Shown: positions 9,201-16,836 of the stretch, piece by piece
Layout: each line of letters opens with the position of its first letter
How positions within the stretch are numbered: the first letter of the stretch is position 1
Source of the DNA: PALSA-350 sp963794165
Lineage (GTDB): Bacteria; Acidobacteriota; Terriglobia; Terriglobales; Acidobacteriaceae
Length of the DNA stretch: 64,000 nt
Direction: 5' to 3'
Assembly (NCBI GenBank): GCA_963794165.1
Contig: CAWCCT010000009.1
Span: 310,001 to 374,000 of the forward strand
Notes under the pieces: model-generated
What the model was told of the DNA's origin: nothing
What the model saw: the letters and a program-made list of their open reading frames with translations, nothing else
Database searches by the model: none
Made by a program: the position numbers and the translations under genes

Positions 9201-9367
9201 GAGGGCGCGGAAAACGTGCCGCTTTCCGCAGTGACGAATTTGCGTTCGCTGCCCGTCTCATCGTTGCGGATAAGCACTTCGGCCTGCGCTACGGCAGAGC
9301 CGGCAGGATCCACAACGTCTCCTGAAATGGTGCCCGCCCACCATCTGCGCCTTAGCCCAGGGTGCAA
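6233..9367 (-). CDS. TonB-dependent receptor, Oar-like, with carboxypeptidase-regulatory N-terminal domain; signal peptide out of frame
   Basis: The open frame encodes 1044 residues. Residues about 10-90 form a CarboxypepD_reg-like domain (GTISGDVVDPAGSAVAQAEV). A plug domain follows (ELPLNGRSFDQLIQLNP, then SVSGRRPQDNLFLLNGIEYTG). About 800 residues of outer-membrane barrel end in QIQFGLKILF with a terminal Phe. These receptors import large ligands, often glycans, using TonB energy. The start at 9367 is not credible. A GAGGAG site with ATG at 9411, and a clean signal peptide (RYCLISILIAVAPWAKAQ), lie just upstream in other frames. At least one indel near 9331-9340, in a G-rich run, is needed to join them. 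It is either a consensus error or a real lesion. Confidence 0.88.
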   Translation of the reverse strand: MHPGLRRRWWAGTISGDVVDPAGSAVAQAEVLIRNDETGSERKFVTAESGTFSAPSVAVGVYTVSVSRDGFAPLSRTGIALTVGQNVQLHLTLTVGSVQQSVSVVDTPATVDTSTLQNQGLVDERQVKELPLNGRSFDQLIQLNPASVSYTTQRSGGVGTSNSSVGNMYSVSGRRPQDNLFLLNGIEYTGASLINVTPGGTSGQLLGVDAVREFNVLSDTYGANYGKRTGAQVSIITASGGNKLHGSVYEFLRNSALDARNYFDQAQIPEFQRNDFGAALGGPLRHDKLFGFGNYEGYRQHLGLSAVSFVPDNASRAAASADVRPLLALWPVANGPELLNPNGTASGIAEAFANPPQHVREDFGTTRIDANLTPNDLLFGVYTVDDSDANTPSQNPYSTIFERLREQVVSAQEQHVFSPNLLNTLRVGYSRAAYYFTGQAPESVPGWIAGEPVGAIVISGSTASNGASQVTLAGANTGSNNQAVRNLFTVDEHVFWTHGRHQVEVGAWLQRLQSNDNLAQNQYGQASFSTLSAFLKGTVATFTVVPAPTELGWRSLFGAGFIEDTWKATPRLELRGGFRFESTNGWNEAHSRASNYGFTNGVINTNPTVGSSALSDNRAKFMPEPRIGVAYDVFGNGKTALRANFGVHRALLDALDYRLDQTAPFNTTLSFSNTTVDKLASLASGTTPGSGQISPSNVQPDIDTPTVLAWTFKIEQQVAPATSLTIGYVGSHGYHQILSEDQNTPATVVCPAPGCPATLAPGTVFYPSTTKANPKVANTTSWVSQGISNYNGLEVDVRRQLAHGLQLRGVYTFASNLDDGSAWNTSVSANTPAFVMYPGNPGLDYGPAATNIRHAGAINGTWELPFSHVLAANPAARQLVDGWSVSGIATLQSGFPLSPQLGYNPTGNGDTRNPVRPNRTRGFSGPLYAKTVQQWFNPAAFSAPDSGTFGNVGRDTLTGPGLSELDLSLAKSTAIHERLRAQFRAEFFNVLNHSNFTTPNPVVYSSGPTPKTPTAEATVSPTAGVISATATTSRQIQFGLKILF

Positions 9368-9692
9368 CCGCGATAAGTATGGAGATCAGGCAATACCGCA
9401 ACAAGCCGCATAACAAACTCCTCAATTATTTTTTCGGGGGAGCGCTGGAAGCAGTTAGCGGCAACAACAAAACCAGAAGGAGTGAGAGAACGACTCTGCG
9501 CAGATGGATAGCGATGCTCAAATGAAGATTTTCCTGAGGGTTATTCAGTCGGAAAAGAATGCGGAAGCTATCGCGAACAACAACAGCTGGCCGGCGCTGA
9601 GGAAGCGCGGCTACAACACACGAGGTGATTTGCTGCAGAAGTCACACTAAGACAATAACACAGGGACTCTGAACCACGAAAGCAAAGCCCAG

Positions 9693-9870
9693 ACGAAGGG
9701 CACGGCCTTAGCCGTGCCGCCCAGCCTGCGACCTTTGAGGGCTTTAGCCCCTGAGGTACGTTTTTCCAAGCTGACTTCCTTCACGCAAGTACATCATGAC
9801 AAACGTACCTCAGCGGCTAAAGCCGTCCCGCATAAGATGTTTATGGCACGGCTGAAGCCGTGCCCTTCGT
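9693..9870. repeat. Imperfect palindrome of GGCTTTAGCC/GGCACGGC type repeats
   Basis: The outer arms 9693-9706 and 9857-9870 are reverse complements (ACGAAGGGCACGGC). An inner pair, CTGAGGTACGTTT and AAACGTACCTCAG, frames the centre, with GGCTTTAGCC and GGCTAAAGCC next to it. It follows the amidohydrolase stop at 9896 on the minus strand, so it could end that operon's transcript. The rest of the 9412-9895 gap holds the upstream region of the TonB gene. It also holds a 42-codon frame at 9522-9650 with no ribosome-binding site, which I do not call. Confidence 0.6.
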
Positions 9871-9895
9871 ACAGAGTTCAACCCCGGACGAGGCC

Positions 9896-11194
9896 CTAAT
9901 GCCCAACCGCTGGAGCAAAGGTGGTCCACTTGTGTGCCTCAGCAGCATGGGGCCCTGGTGGAGCAGTCCACAGGTCGGCGCTCATGCCATTCAGGTCGTA
10001 CACAATCTTTCCGTCCTTGATCGTGAGTTCGCAAAGCAGCTTCTGCTTGCCGTCCAGCCGCTTATTGACCATGTCAGTAAAGCCAAACGTGCCGTTTCCA
10101 CCCGGAGCACCGCAACATCCGCGATCGAGCCTTCGGAGAGGTTGCCAAGTTCCTCGTGTTTAATCTCGTGGGCCGGGTGAGAGGTCATCTCGGCGACCAC
10201 CTCTTTCAACGGAACTCCCACCGCCATAATCTTGTCGGCAACATTCAGCTCATCCTTCATCGCGCATTCATGCTGGTCAATGTGCAGATCGGTCGAAATG
10301 GAGTCAGGGATAAAACCCGCCTTGATCATGGGCACCGCGAGCGACCACTTGAAGCTGCCCCCGCCCTGGCCGACGTCAAAGTAAATGCCCCGCTTGCGGC
10401 CCTCAATCAAAGCCTGGCTGGGGCCCAGCGTAACCGGATCCTGCTCGTGACGAAGCCCGGAGTACATGTGGGTGTAGATGTCGCCGGGGCGCAGCTTTTG
10501 GGTCATCAGGTCGTAGATAGGCCGGGTAGGGCGATCAGTGCCGAAGTCCACCATGACCGGAATGTTGGCCTTGGTTCCGGCGATTACGGCCTGCTCCACC
10601 GGCGTCCAGTCCGGACCGTCATAGTGCGCGGTCTTGATGCCGACGATGGTCTGGGGATATTTGAGCGCCATCGCAGCCGTGGCGAAACCATCCATGTCAG
10701 CCGTATTCTGCTCGTATCTGCCGCCGCGCATGCCGGCGCCGACGATATTGAGCATGGCGAAGACCCGAGTCTTCGAGCGATCGATAATGCGATCTTTGAA
10801 GTCCTGAAAATTCCGCCAGCCGGAGCAGCCCGCGTCGACCACCGTCGTAACCCCAACGCGGAAGGTAAACCCATCCGGAGGCACGCTGTTGATCGCCGGC
10901 ATAGGAGTGCGCTCGCCCGTGCCCGGCATAAACGTGAACGTGAATATCGATCAGTCCCGGGGTCACGTACAGACCTTTGACATCGATCGTCTTCAGCGCT
11001 GACGTAGAGGGAATGTGTGCGGCCACCTGGGCAATCTTGCCGTCCTTGATGGCCACGTCCATCAACCCATCGATATGGTTCTTGTCATCGAGCACATGTC
11101 CGCCGCGAAGCAGCAGATCGTAGGTGGGTGCGGCCTGCTGGGCGAGTGCGCCAACGCCGGCGGCCAGCGCGAGCGCAATCATGGTCCGGAACAT
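9896..11194 (-). CDS. Exported amidohydrolase/deacetylase-family metallohydrolase, frame broken twice
   Basis: A full-length product can be read only by joining three frames. The ATG at 11194 gives a signal peptide (MIALALAAGVGALAQ), then YDLLLRGGHVLDDKN and the metal motif TPGLIDIHVHVYAG. One extra base in a GGGC run near 10921-10925 shifts the frame to TGERTPMPAINSVPPDG and FRVGVTTVVDAG. A missing base in the TTT run at 10095-10097 shifts it again to GTFGFTDMVNKRLDGK and the end DLNGMSADLW, with stop at 9896. The family includes EF_0837-like enzymes and D-aminoacylase or dihydroorotase relatives. The start lies 4 nt after the RidA stop. Both shifts sit at homopolymers, so consensus error is more likely than a pseudogene. 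Confidence 0.8.
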
Positions 11195-11198
11195 CAGC

Positions 11199-11684
11199 TT
11201 AGATATAAGCAATGAGATCGATCTCTACCAGCGAACCACCGGGTATGCCGCCGGCCGGAGCAACCGTAGTGCGGACAGGAGGCACCTTGCCCCATCGTCC
11301 CGCATAGGCGGTATTCATCTTCGCCCAGTCTTTGATGTCGTTGAGGTAGACGTTGACCTTGAGCACTTTCTCCATCGAAGACCCGGCACAGATCAGGTTC
11401 TTCTCCAGTTCATCGAGAACATGTTTGGTGTGTTCCTCAATCGTGCCCTCGAAGTGCGCGCCCACCCCGGCAAGGAAGAGCAGATTCCCATAAGACACGG
11501 CACTTGAAAACAGCGGCGGAGCCCCGGGTGCGGTGTCTGAATTGGGTTGGCACGAATAGGCCTTCTTTTCGAGCTTGCTCGATTTCTGTGCTTCTGCGGC
11601 GGCCGCGACCATGCTGCCGCCGGTTGCGATCGCCGCTGCTTTGGCTGCGTTCTTGATAAGACCTCTTCTGGTCTGCGTTCCCAT
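11199..11684 (-). CDS. RidA/YjgF-family protein with Tat signal peptide
   Basis: The 161-residue protein begins with a twin-arginine leader (TRRGLIKNAAKAAAIATGG ... AAAEAQ). A RidA fold follows: LFSSAVSYGNLLFLAGVG, VLDELEKNL and KVNVYLNDI. The substrate-binding arginine (PPVRTTV) and the glutamate (LVEIDLIAYI) near the C-terminus are both present. Classical RidA hydrolyses reactive enamines and imines released by PLP enzymes. The Tat leader puts this one outside the cytoplasm, which is unusual. It lies 5 nt after the Tat-exported PLP enzyme gene and 4 nt before the exported amidohydrolase gene. The three probably act together in the periplasm. Confidence 0.88.
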   Translation of the reverse strand: MGTQTRRGLIKNAAKAAAIATGGSMVAAAAEAQKSSKLEKKAYSCQPNSDTAPGAPPLFSSAVSYGNLLFLAGVGAHFEGTIEEHTKHVLDELEKNLICAGSSMEKVLKVNVYLNDIKDWAKMNTAYAGRWGKVPPVRTTVAPAGGIPGGSLVEIDLIAYI

Positions 11685-11689
11685 TTGTC

Positions 11690-12949
11690 TTAAGTCCTTT
11701 CAGTGTGAGTAAGAACCTCATGCAGTCGGCGCCCGACGATCTCCGCTTCGCCCGGCAGCATCATCCAGGTCCCCACCACGATACTGTTTTCGTTAGAGTG
11801 GGTACCCAGCCGCCCGCTAGTGCCGGTCGCCGGGTTCAACTCAATCAGGGGCGCCTGTGCGCGCAACCGTTCCTGAACTTGTTTTGGAGTAATTCCGACT
11901 GCCTGAGGATCGTAAGCGAGGATGAGGTGCGGCACGTGATTGGCGATTTCAGGCACAAAGATCTCTGTCTTCATGGTAGGCACATCTTTCACCGCGCGAA
12001 TGATGGTTTCCGCGCGGCGCGTGTATTCAGCCTGGTTTCGCTCGTCGTTCTGTTCCAGAACCCAATCCACGGCAGCGACCATGCCGACGATTTGTTCCTT
12101 CGCCACCTTCATACCTCGGCCCACGGCTTCCCCAACTGGGTTGTTATTGGCTGCCGCCAGATCCGTGAGCCGCTTACGCCCCAGTAGCAGTCCTGCGTTT
12201 TGCGGCCCACGAATTCCTTTGCCGCCGGAAAAGCAAACGAGATCATAACCCATGCCGGTGTACTTCCAAAGGTTTTCGACAGGAGGCATATCGGCAGCAG
12301 CGTCCAGATGACAGGGAACATTGTGCTGGTGAGCGATGTCGAGCCAGCTCTGGCGGTCGATCTCGCCCGCCTCGGCCGCATTGAAGAAGTTGGTCATGAT
12401 GGTCTTTGGCGTGAAGGCGCGCTTGTAGTCGTCGACCGAGACCACTTCGACGATGCGAATGCCGCAGAGCAGCATGGCATGGTCGTATTCGTAGCGATGC
12501 GCCTTTTGCACGATGACCTCGTTCTTCATGCTGGCGACTTCCTCGGGAATCTGCTCGGGCCTGCAACCGTTGGCGGCCGCGATACACGCAGCTGTGGCCA
12601 GAGTGAGGGCCCCCGACGCGCCGGAGGTCACCACCGCTCCTTCGCAGCGCAGGCGCCGCGCAATGTACTCTCCCGACGCCTTCTGCAGGTCATCGAGAAC
12701 TACGGGATGGAGCGCGGCCTGGGCCACGGCGCGTTGCACCTCGGGCGGCATCACCGATGCCGTCAGGTAGGTATAGGTGCCGGCGGCGTTGATGATTTTC
12801 TCTACCCCAAGCTTTTGGTAGTAATCATCGGTCGTAGAGGTGTTCTCTGTTGTGGCAAAGGCGGGCCGCGCGAGCAGGGCCAGCGCCGCTTGAGACCAGC
12901 CGAGAAACCGCCGCCGGCTAAGAAGAGCTGCAGGATTGCTGGTGGACAT
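11690..12949 (-). CDS. Tat-exported SelA/DgaE-like PLP-dependent enzyme
   Basis: About 419 residues from the ATG at 12949; an in-frame ATG at 12964 is an alternative. The N-terminus has a Tat motif (LSRRRFLGWSQAALALL, cleavage near PAFA). The body matches the SelA-like / D-glucosaminate-6-phosphate ammonia-lyase (DgaE) group: GVEKIINAAGTYTYLT, EGAVVTSGASGALTLAT, PCHLDAAADMPP for the cofactor aspartate, and the PLP lysine in CFSGGKGIRGPQNAG. True SelA uses seryl-tRNA in the cytoplasm, so an exported member should act on a small molecule, probably an amino acid or amino sugar. DgaE-like genes are often next to EF_0837-type amidohydrolases, as here. Confidence 0.85.
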   Translation of the reverse strand: MSTSNPAALLSRRRFLGWSQAALALLARPAFATTENTSTTDDYYQKLGVEKIINAAGTYTYLTASVMPPEVQRAVAQAALHPVVLDDLQKASGEYIARRLRCEGAVVTSGASGALTLATAACIAAANGCRPEQIPEEVASMKNEVIVQKAHRYEYDHAMLLCGIRIVEVVSVDDYKRAFTPKTIMTNFFNAAEAGEIDRQSWLDIAHQHNVPCHLDAAADMPPVENLWKYTGMGYDLVCFSGGKGIRGPQNAGLLLGRKRLTDLAAANNNPVGEAVGRGMKVAKEQIVGMVAAVDWVLEQNDERNQAEYTRRAETIIRAVKDVPTMKTEIFVPEIANHVPHLILAYDPQAVGITPKQVQERLRAQAPLIELNPATGTSGRLGTHSNENSIVVGTWMMLPGEAEIVGRRLHEVLTHTERT

Positions 12950-13003
12950 GGCTGAAACCTCCATTACGCTCTATCGAAAAACACTCCCAAGAAAGCTCCG
13001 CTG

Positions 13004-13216
13004 AACTGCAGATCCCTCGGCTGCGCTCGGGATGACAAAGGGGAGAGTGGCTCTTTCACGGAGCGGTCGCCGAACAGAAGCCGTTTTTCATCACTTTGGG
13101 TGGGCCAAAAGCAGATGCCACACAGCGCGGGATACCGATTTATTGGAGCAAACTAGGTTCATGGAAGCGTCACCCTCCCCTTTGTCATCCCGAGCGCAGC
13201 CGAGGGATCTGCAGTT
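13004..13216. repeat. 42-bp perfect inverted repeat of the TCATCCCGAGCGCAGCCGAGG family
   Basis: Positions 13004-13045 and 13175-13216 are reverse complements over 42 bp, separated by 129 bp. The core (TTTGTCATCCCGAGCGCAG, then CCGAGGGATCTGCAG) belongs to the same dispersed family seen at 18080-18125, 18165-18425, 24700-24800 and 40562-40718. It fills most of the gap between the PLP-enzyme gene and the lactonase gene, which point the same way. Confidence 0.85.
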
Positions 13217-13247
13217 TCACTCCAGCCCAAACCAATGTTCTTGCCTC

Positions 13248-14351
13248 TCAGATTGTCTTGACCGCTATGCTTTTCGGCTCGTTCACCCTGGCCACTTCCG
13301 TTCTGCAGTGTAGCTTGCCGGTCACGCGGTCGGCGGCCACCTGGTAGATCGATCCTCCCTTGGTGAGAACGAAAACTCTTTCCCCATCAGGTGCGACAGC
13401 GATTTGGCCTGAGCCCGGCAACACATCTTGAGCGCACGCCAGCCTGCCGCTTGCGGCGTCGATTTGCCACACTCCCTGACTGGTATAGAGCGCGCGACCC
13501 GAAGGATGCATCGCAAGACCGCCGGCAGAACACGGGATCCGCTGGATCGTCTCGCCTACCGTTCCACCATCGTACCGGTAGCAAACGAGCGTGCTCTCCA
13601 GATCATGAACGGTATAGAAAAAAGAGCCGGAGGGATGGAGTACGCATGCGCCGGGGCCACTGCCTGAACCGGTAGACCGCTGCATGCGCCGCTCTAGTTT
13701 GCCCCCGTCCACCGCGAACACGCTCAGCCGATCGCTGGCAAAATCGGACGAGAGCAGGTGGCGTCCACCGGCATCGAAAAACAGCGTGTGGGGATGCGCC
13801 GACTCCGCTCCGCAGCCCACATCTTTAAAAATAGCGCCAGGCGGTCCAAGGCTCCCGTCCTTAGCAATAGAGAAGAGGTTGTAAATTCCGCCGCCGTACG
13901 CCGCCACTGCAAGCAGCTTTCGATCGGGAGACAAGGCCATATGCCGCGGCAGGGTCGCGGATAGCGAAAGCGGTTGCCGGCTCAACAGCGTAAGGCGGCC
14001 GTCCAGACTATCAACGTGATATGCCTCCACCGTGCCCCGCGGCAGTCCCTCATGCACGTCCACTTCATTGGTCACGTACAGTGTCCGCTGTGACGGAGAA
14101 AGTAAAACACAGGCAGGTGCGCGGCTCGGGACGCGTTGTATGCGCGTCAATTGCTCGCCTCGCAATGAGAAGACATGCAGCACGCCTTCTCCCGAAGCGA
14201 CGTAGGCAAACTGCGCCGCCGCCACTCCGGACGGCAGATGCGGCAGCGCGACTACGCCCGCGGCGCCGCGAAGAAATTCTCTGCGTGTCCACTCTCCGCG
14301 TGCTCTAAGCGCGGATCGACATCTTGTGATGAAAGATGTTGTTGGGGTCAT
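13248..14351 (-). CDS. Tat-exported lactonase-family beta-propeller (6-phosphogluconolactonase type, Lactonase/PF10282-like)
   Basis: The 367-residue protein has a Tat motif (EWTRREFLRGAAGVVALP). A run of beta-propeller blades follows: FAYVASGEGVLHVFSL, LYVTNEVDVHEG, PRHMALSPDRKLLAVA, AHPHTLFFDAGGRHLLSSD, CVLHPSGSFFYTV and IAVAPDGERVFVLT. These are the repeats of the PF10282 lactonase family (E. coli Pgl type, here exported). It would hydrolyse a sugar lactone. It overlaps the end of the flavoprotein oxidase gene by 47 bp and probably acts on that enzyme's lactone product. There is no start codon nearer the Tat motif, so the overlap is probably real. Confidence 0.82.
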   Translation of the reverse strand: MTPTTSFITRCRSALRARGEWTRREFLRGAAGVVALPHLPSGVAAAQFAYVASGEGVLHVFSLRGEQLTRIQRVPSRAPACVLLSPSQRTLYVTNEVDVHEGLPRGTVEAYHVDSLDGRLTLLSRQPLSLSATLPRHMALSPDRKLLAVAAYGGGIYNLFSIAKDGSLGPPGAIFKDVGCGAESAHPHTLFFDAGGRHLLSSDFASDRLSVFAVDGGKLERRMQRSTGSGSGPGACVLHPSGSFFYTVHDLESTLVCYRYDGGTVGETIQRIPCSAGGLAMHPSGRALYTSQGVWQIDAASGRLACAQDVLPGSGQIAVAPDGERVFVLTKGGSIYQVAADRVTGKLHCRTEVARVNEPKSIAVKTI

Positions 14352-15831
14352 AGCGCCGCTTCACCTGTTGCAGAAAAGGGTAGAGATCCTGGGTTCCGTA
14401 GTAAACCTGCGGCCAGAAGGCATACGCGAGCATATCGCTATCTGGATAGTTGATGTAGCAGCCTTCGTAATAATCGTTGGGGTAAGGAGTGCCGGCATAG
14501 CGCGGCTCCACATGCTGCGAGTACAGGTCGGTGTAGAACTCCCGCATCCATTGCAGACGGCCCGCATCCTCTTCCGGGCGGTCCCAATATTGTTGGAACT
14601 GGACTTTCATAATCGACGAACGCTGCCACACCGAGGTGAGTTCGGCCATACCCTTGTCATTTACGGCTCCTCCATAGGAGTCCACCGCCATGACCGAACC
14701 GCGCAAGTCCACGCCTGGAATCGTCCGGGTAAGGTGCTTATAAATGCACTTTGCTTCCGCGCGGGTGAAGTTCTGTTTCATGTAGGAGGATTTGTAAGCC
14801 GCGCGCTCACTATGCCCGCTCCCGCTACCGCCGACGGTTGCTTCAAGCCACAACATCCGATCCATGCTGTATCGTCCCGTCTGCACGCGAGAGGCCGGGT
14901 TGCGCGCTGGAAAACGCTGGTCCCCTGGCGTGACTGCGCGCTTCTCCAGGGGACCAAATCCAGAAAACAAATCGAGAAACTCGTCTACAGGTTTCAGGTC
15001 GTCGCAGCGCCCATCCGGATTACAGAATTGCAGTGAGAGGCTAATCCGATTCGAAGAGGCGTGCGTTAGTCCCAGCGCGGCAAACATTCCCCAGGTGTCC
15101 GGTGCGCAGCCTCGGTGCGCGCAATAGTCTCCGAACGCTTGCAGGATACCGGTAAAGTTGTCCTCAGTCATGGTGGCCCAGTCGAAAGACAGGTGCGCAT
15201 ACACAACCTCAAAGGGCGCCGCGGGTAAATGGTCGAAAAGGAAGCCGGTGACGACGCCGAAGTTTCCTCCACCCGCACCGCGGCAGGCACGGAAAAGATC
15301 AGGGTCATGCTGCTGGTCCACATGCCTGAGCGATACATGCCCTTTGCTGTCGACGGTGAGGATCTCGACCGCCGAAACCCAATCAATGGTGAGCCCGTGC
15401 AGTCGTGACAACACGCCATAGCCGCCCCCGGTAATGTGCCCGCCCGCGCCCACCTCGTAGCAACTGCCCGCGGGGATGGTTACGCCGTACCGCTTGTACA
15501 AGTCAAGGTACGCTTCGCCCAGCTGCTGCCCGGGGCTTATGCGGTAGCGGCTTCCGTCCCCCGGCGAGGCCTCGCTCTTCAGCAGGCTCAGATCCAGGAT
15601 CGAACCGCCCGGATTGTTGACCACGAAATCTTCATAGCAGTGGCCGCCGCTGCGAATGGTGGGGCGGATGCCGGCGTTGACCAGGCGCTGTAAGGCTTCA
15701 GCCGCCTGCTCGGCGGTCTCGCACAGTTCAATTTCTGCTGCCCCTTCGGCCTCATTGCCGTTCCAGCGAAGGTTGCGGCTGCGTTGCAGCATCGCATAAC
15801 GCGGATCGCTGCGAGAAATCCTGATGGGCAT
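14305..15831 (-). CDS. BBE-type FAD-linked oxidoreductase with bicovalent flavin signature
   Basis: About 508 residues from the ATG at 15831, which has a GGAG 7 nt upstream. A TTG at 15861, overlapping the previous stop, is the alternative. Domains are FAD_binding_4 (RPTIRSGGHCYEDF), central substrate domain, and the C-terminal BBE motif (LYPFLQQVKRRYDPNNIFHH). His64 in SGGH and Cys124 in GSCYEVGAGGH match the His and Cys that hold FAD in glucooligosaccharide oxidase, with the same 60-residue spacing. Such enzymes oxidise sugars or alcohols with O2 and often make lactones. The next gene is a lactonase. No signal peptide is visible, although the lactonase has one. Confidence 0.87.
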   Translation of the reverse strand: MPIRISRSDPRYAMLQRSRNLRWNGNEAEGAAEIELCETAEQAAEALQRLVNAGIRPTIRSGGHCYEDFVVNNPGGSILDLSLLKSEASPGDGSRYRISPGQQLGEAYLDLYKRYGVTIPAGSCYEVGAGGHITGGGYGVLSRLHGLTIDWVSAVEILTVDSKGHVSLRHVDQQHDPDLFRACRGAGGGNFGVVTGFLFDHLPAAPFEVVYAHLSFDWATMTEDNFTGILQAFGDYCAHRGCAPDTWGMFAALGLTHASSNRISLSLQFCNPDGRCDDLKPVDEFLDLFSGFGPLEKRAVTPGDQRFPARNPASRVQTGRYSMDRMLWLEATVGGSGSGHSERAAYKSSYMKQNFTRAEAKCIYKHLTRTIPGVDLRGSVMAVDSYGGAVNDKGMAELTSVWQRSSIMKVQFQQYWDRPEEDAGRLQWMREFYTDLYSQHVEPRYAGTPYPNDYYEGCYINYPDSDMLAYAFWPQVYYGTQDLYPFLQQVKRRYDPNNIFHHKMSIRA

Positions 15832-15857
15832 CAATTGGCTCCGCGAGGCGGTGGGTT

Positions 15858-16178
15858 TCAAATTGAACTTGCGGAACTATAGTCGCTCACCACTAGCCAG
15901 ACGGCCAGCACGACAAACTGAGCGCAGAAAATCGATTCAATCGAAAACCAGTACAAAGAACCGGGATTCGCCACACGGGCAAATGCCAGCATCAGCACCA
16001 TCAGCACCACCAGGCAAACCGCGGCTGCACGCTGGCCGTATCGCCCCGGGGTGAGGACCAACCCGGCCCGCGGAGGCAGTCGGCGCGTAATCCTGGCAGC
16101 GAAGTCGGCCGGGATCTTCGGGCGAGGAGCGGTTTCCAGAGCAAGAGTGATCCTTGCGTCGAGTGACTGAGGGTTCAT
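15858..16178 (-). CDS. Small two-helix membrane protein, putative anti-sigma factor
   Basis: The ATG at 16178 overlaps the sigma-factor stop as ATGA and gives 106 residues; an earlier ATG at 16193 is possible. The N-terminal about 45 residues are soluble (MNPQSLDARITLALETAPRP ... FAARITRRLP). Two membrane helices follow (AAAVCLVVLMVLMLAFARVA and IFCAQFVVLAVWLVV). There is no HxxxCxxC zinc motif. Position directly after an ECF sigma gene and the soluble-head/membrane layout suggest it controls that sigma factor. This is inferred from context, not from a recognised domain. Confidence 0.6.
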   Translation of the reverse strand: MNPQSLDARITLALETAPRPKIPADFAARITRRLPPRAGLVLTPGRYGQRAAAVCLVVLMVLMLAFARVANPGSLYWFSIESIFCAQFVVLAVWLVVSDYSSASSI

Positions 16179-16738
16179 CTTGTCTTCTGCCATGCGGTTC
16201 CCCTTTCCATTTCTTGTTGCCGCTCGATACCTTCCCGCAGCTTCTTGCGGCCCCGGTGGAGGTGCGTTCGCACCGTGCCAATGGGCAGTTCGAGGGAGTG
16301 CGCTATCTGCTCGTAACTACGCTCTTCCTGATGGTAGAGCACAAGAACGGTCCTCTCAATCGGGCTCAGTTGTTGCAGCTGCTGCTCTACAGAATACCGG
16401 AACTGCCTCTCGGCGAACTGCTGCTCGGCGTCCAGGCTGGGGTGGGGCAGACGGTCTTCCCAGTCGGCCTCCTCGTCAGAAAACGAGACCAGGGGACGGT
16501 CGTCACGCCGGCGGCGCTTCCATTCGTCCTGGGCGACGTTGGCGATGATGCGATAGAGATACGTGCTGAGCAGGGCTTCGCCGCGAAAGGCGCCCAAGGC
16601 TCGATAAAGGCGTAGGAAGACTTCCTGGGCAAGATCGTCGACATGCTCGCGGCTGCCGGTAAGGCGAATAAGGGTGCTGAAGACCATGGTCTGATGGTCT
16701 CGGACAATCTGTTCGAAGCTGAGGTCGACGGCGTGCAA
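16175..16738 (-). CDS. ECF-type RNA polymerase sigma factor
   Basis: The 187-residue protein has sigma region 2 (HQTMVFSTLIRLTGSREHVD, then DLAQEVFLRLYRAL and LSTYLYRIIANVAQDEWKRR) and sigma region 4 with a helix-turn-helix (LSPIERTVLVLYHQEERSYE, then ELPIGTVRTHLHRGRKKLRE). This is the RpoE-like group. It heads an apparent operon with a putative membrane anti-sigma factor, a flavoprotein oxidase and a lactonase, all minus strand. It may direct that operon. It is divergent from the DUF6249-like membrane gene. Confidence 0.92.
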   Translation of the reverse strand: MHAVDLSFEQIVRDHQTMVFSTLIRLTGSREHVDDLAQEVFLRLYRALGAFRGEALLSTYLYRIIANVAQDEWKRRRRDDRPLVSFSDEEADWEDRLPHPSLDAEQQFAERQFRYSVEQQLQQLSPIERTVLVLYHQEERSYEQIAHSLELPIGTVRTHLHRGRKKLREGIERQQEMERGTAWQKTR

Positions 16739-16836
16739 GAAGAGTCAGACTGTGAATCTGCCTGAAAGTTTCATACCACGAGTGAAACTCTGCATGAGCC
16801 AGGCAGTCTAAGGCGGTCAGAAAGGAAGGTAAGCGA

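Noticed and set aside
9522..9650. 42-codon plus-strand frame upstream of the TonB gene
   Set aside because: No ribosome-binding site, no recognisable motif, and it lies in a promoter region; kept only as a note.
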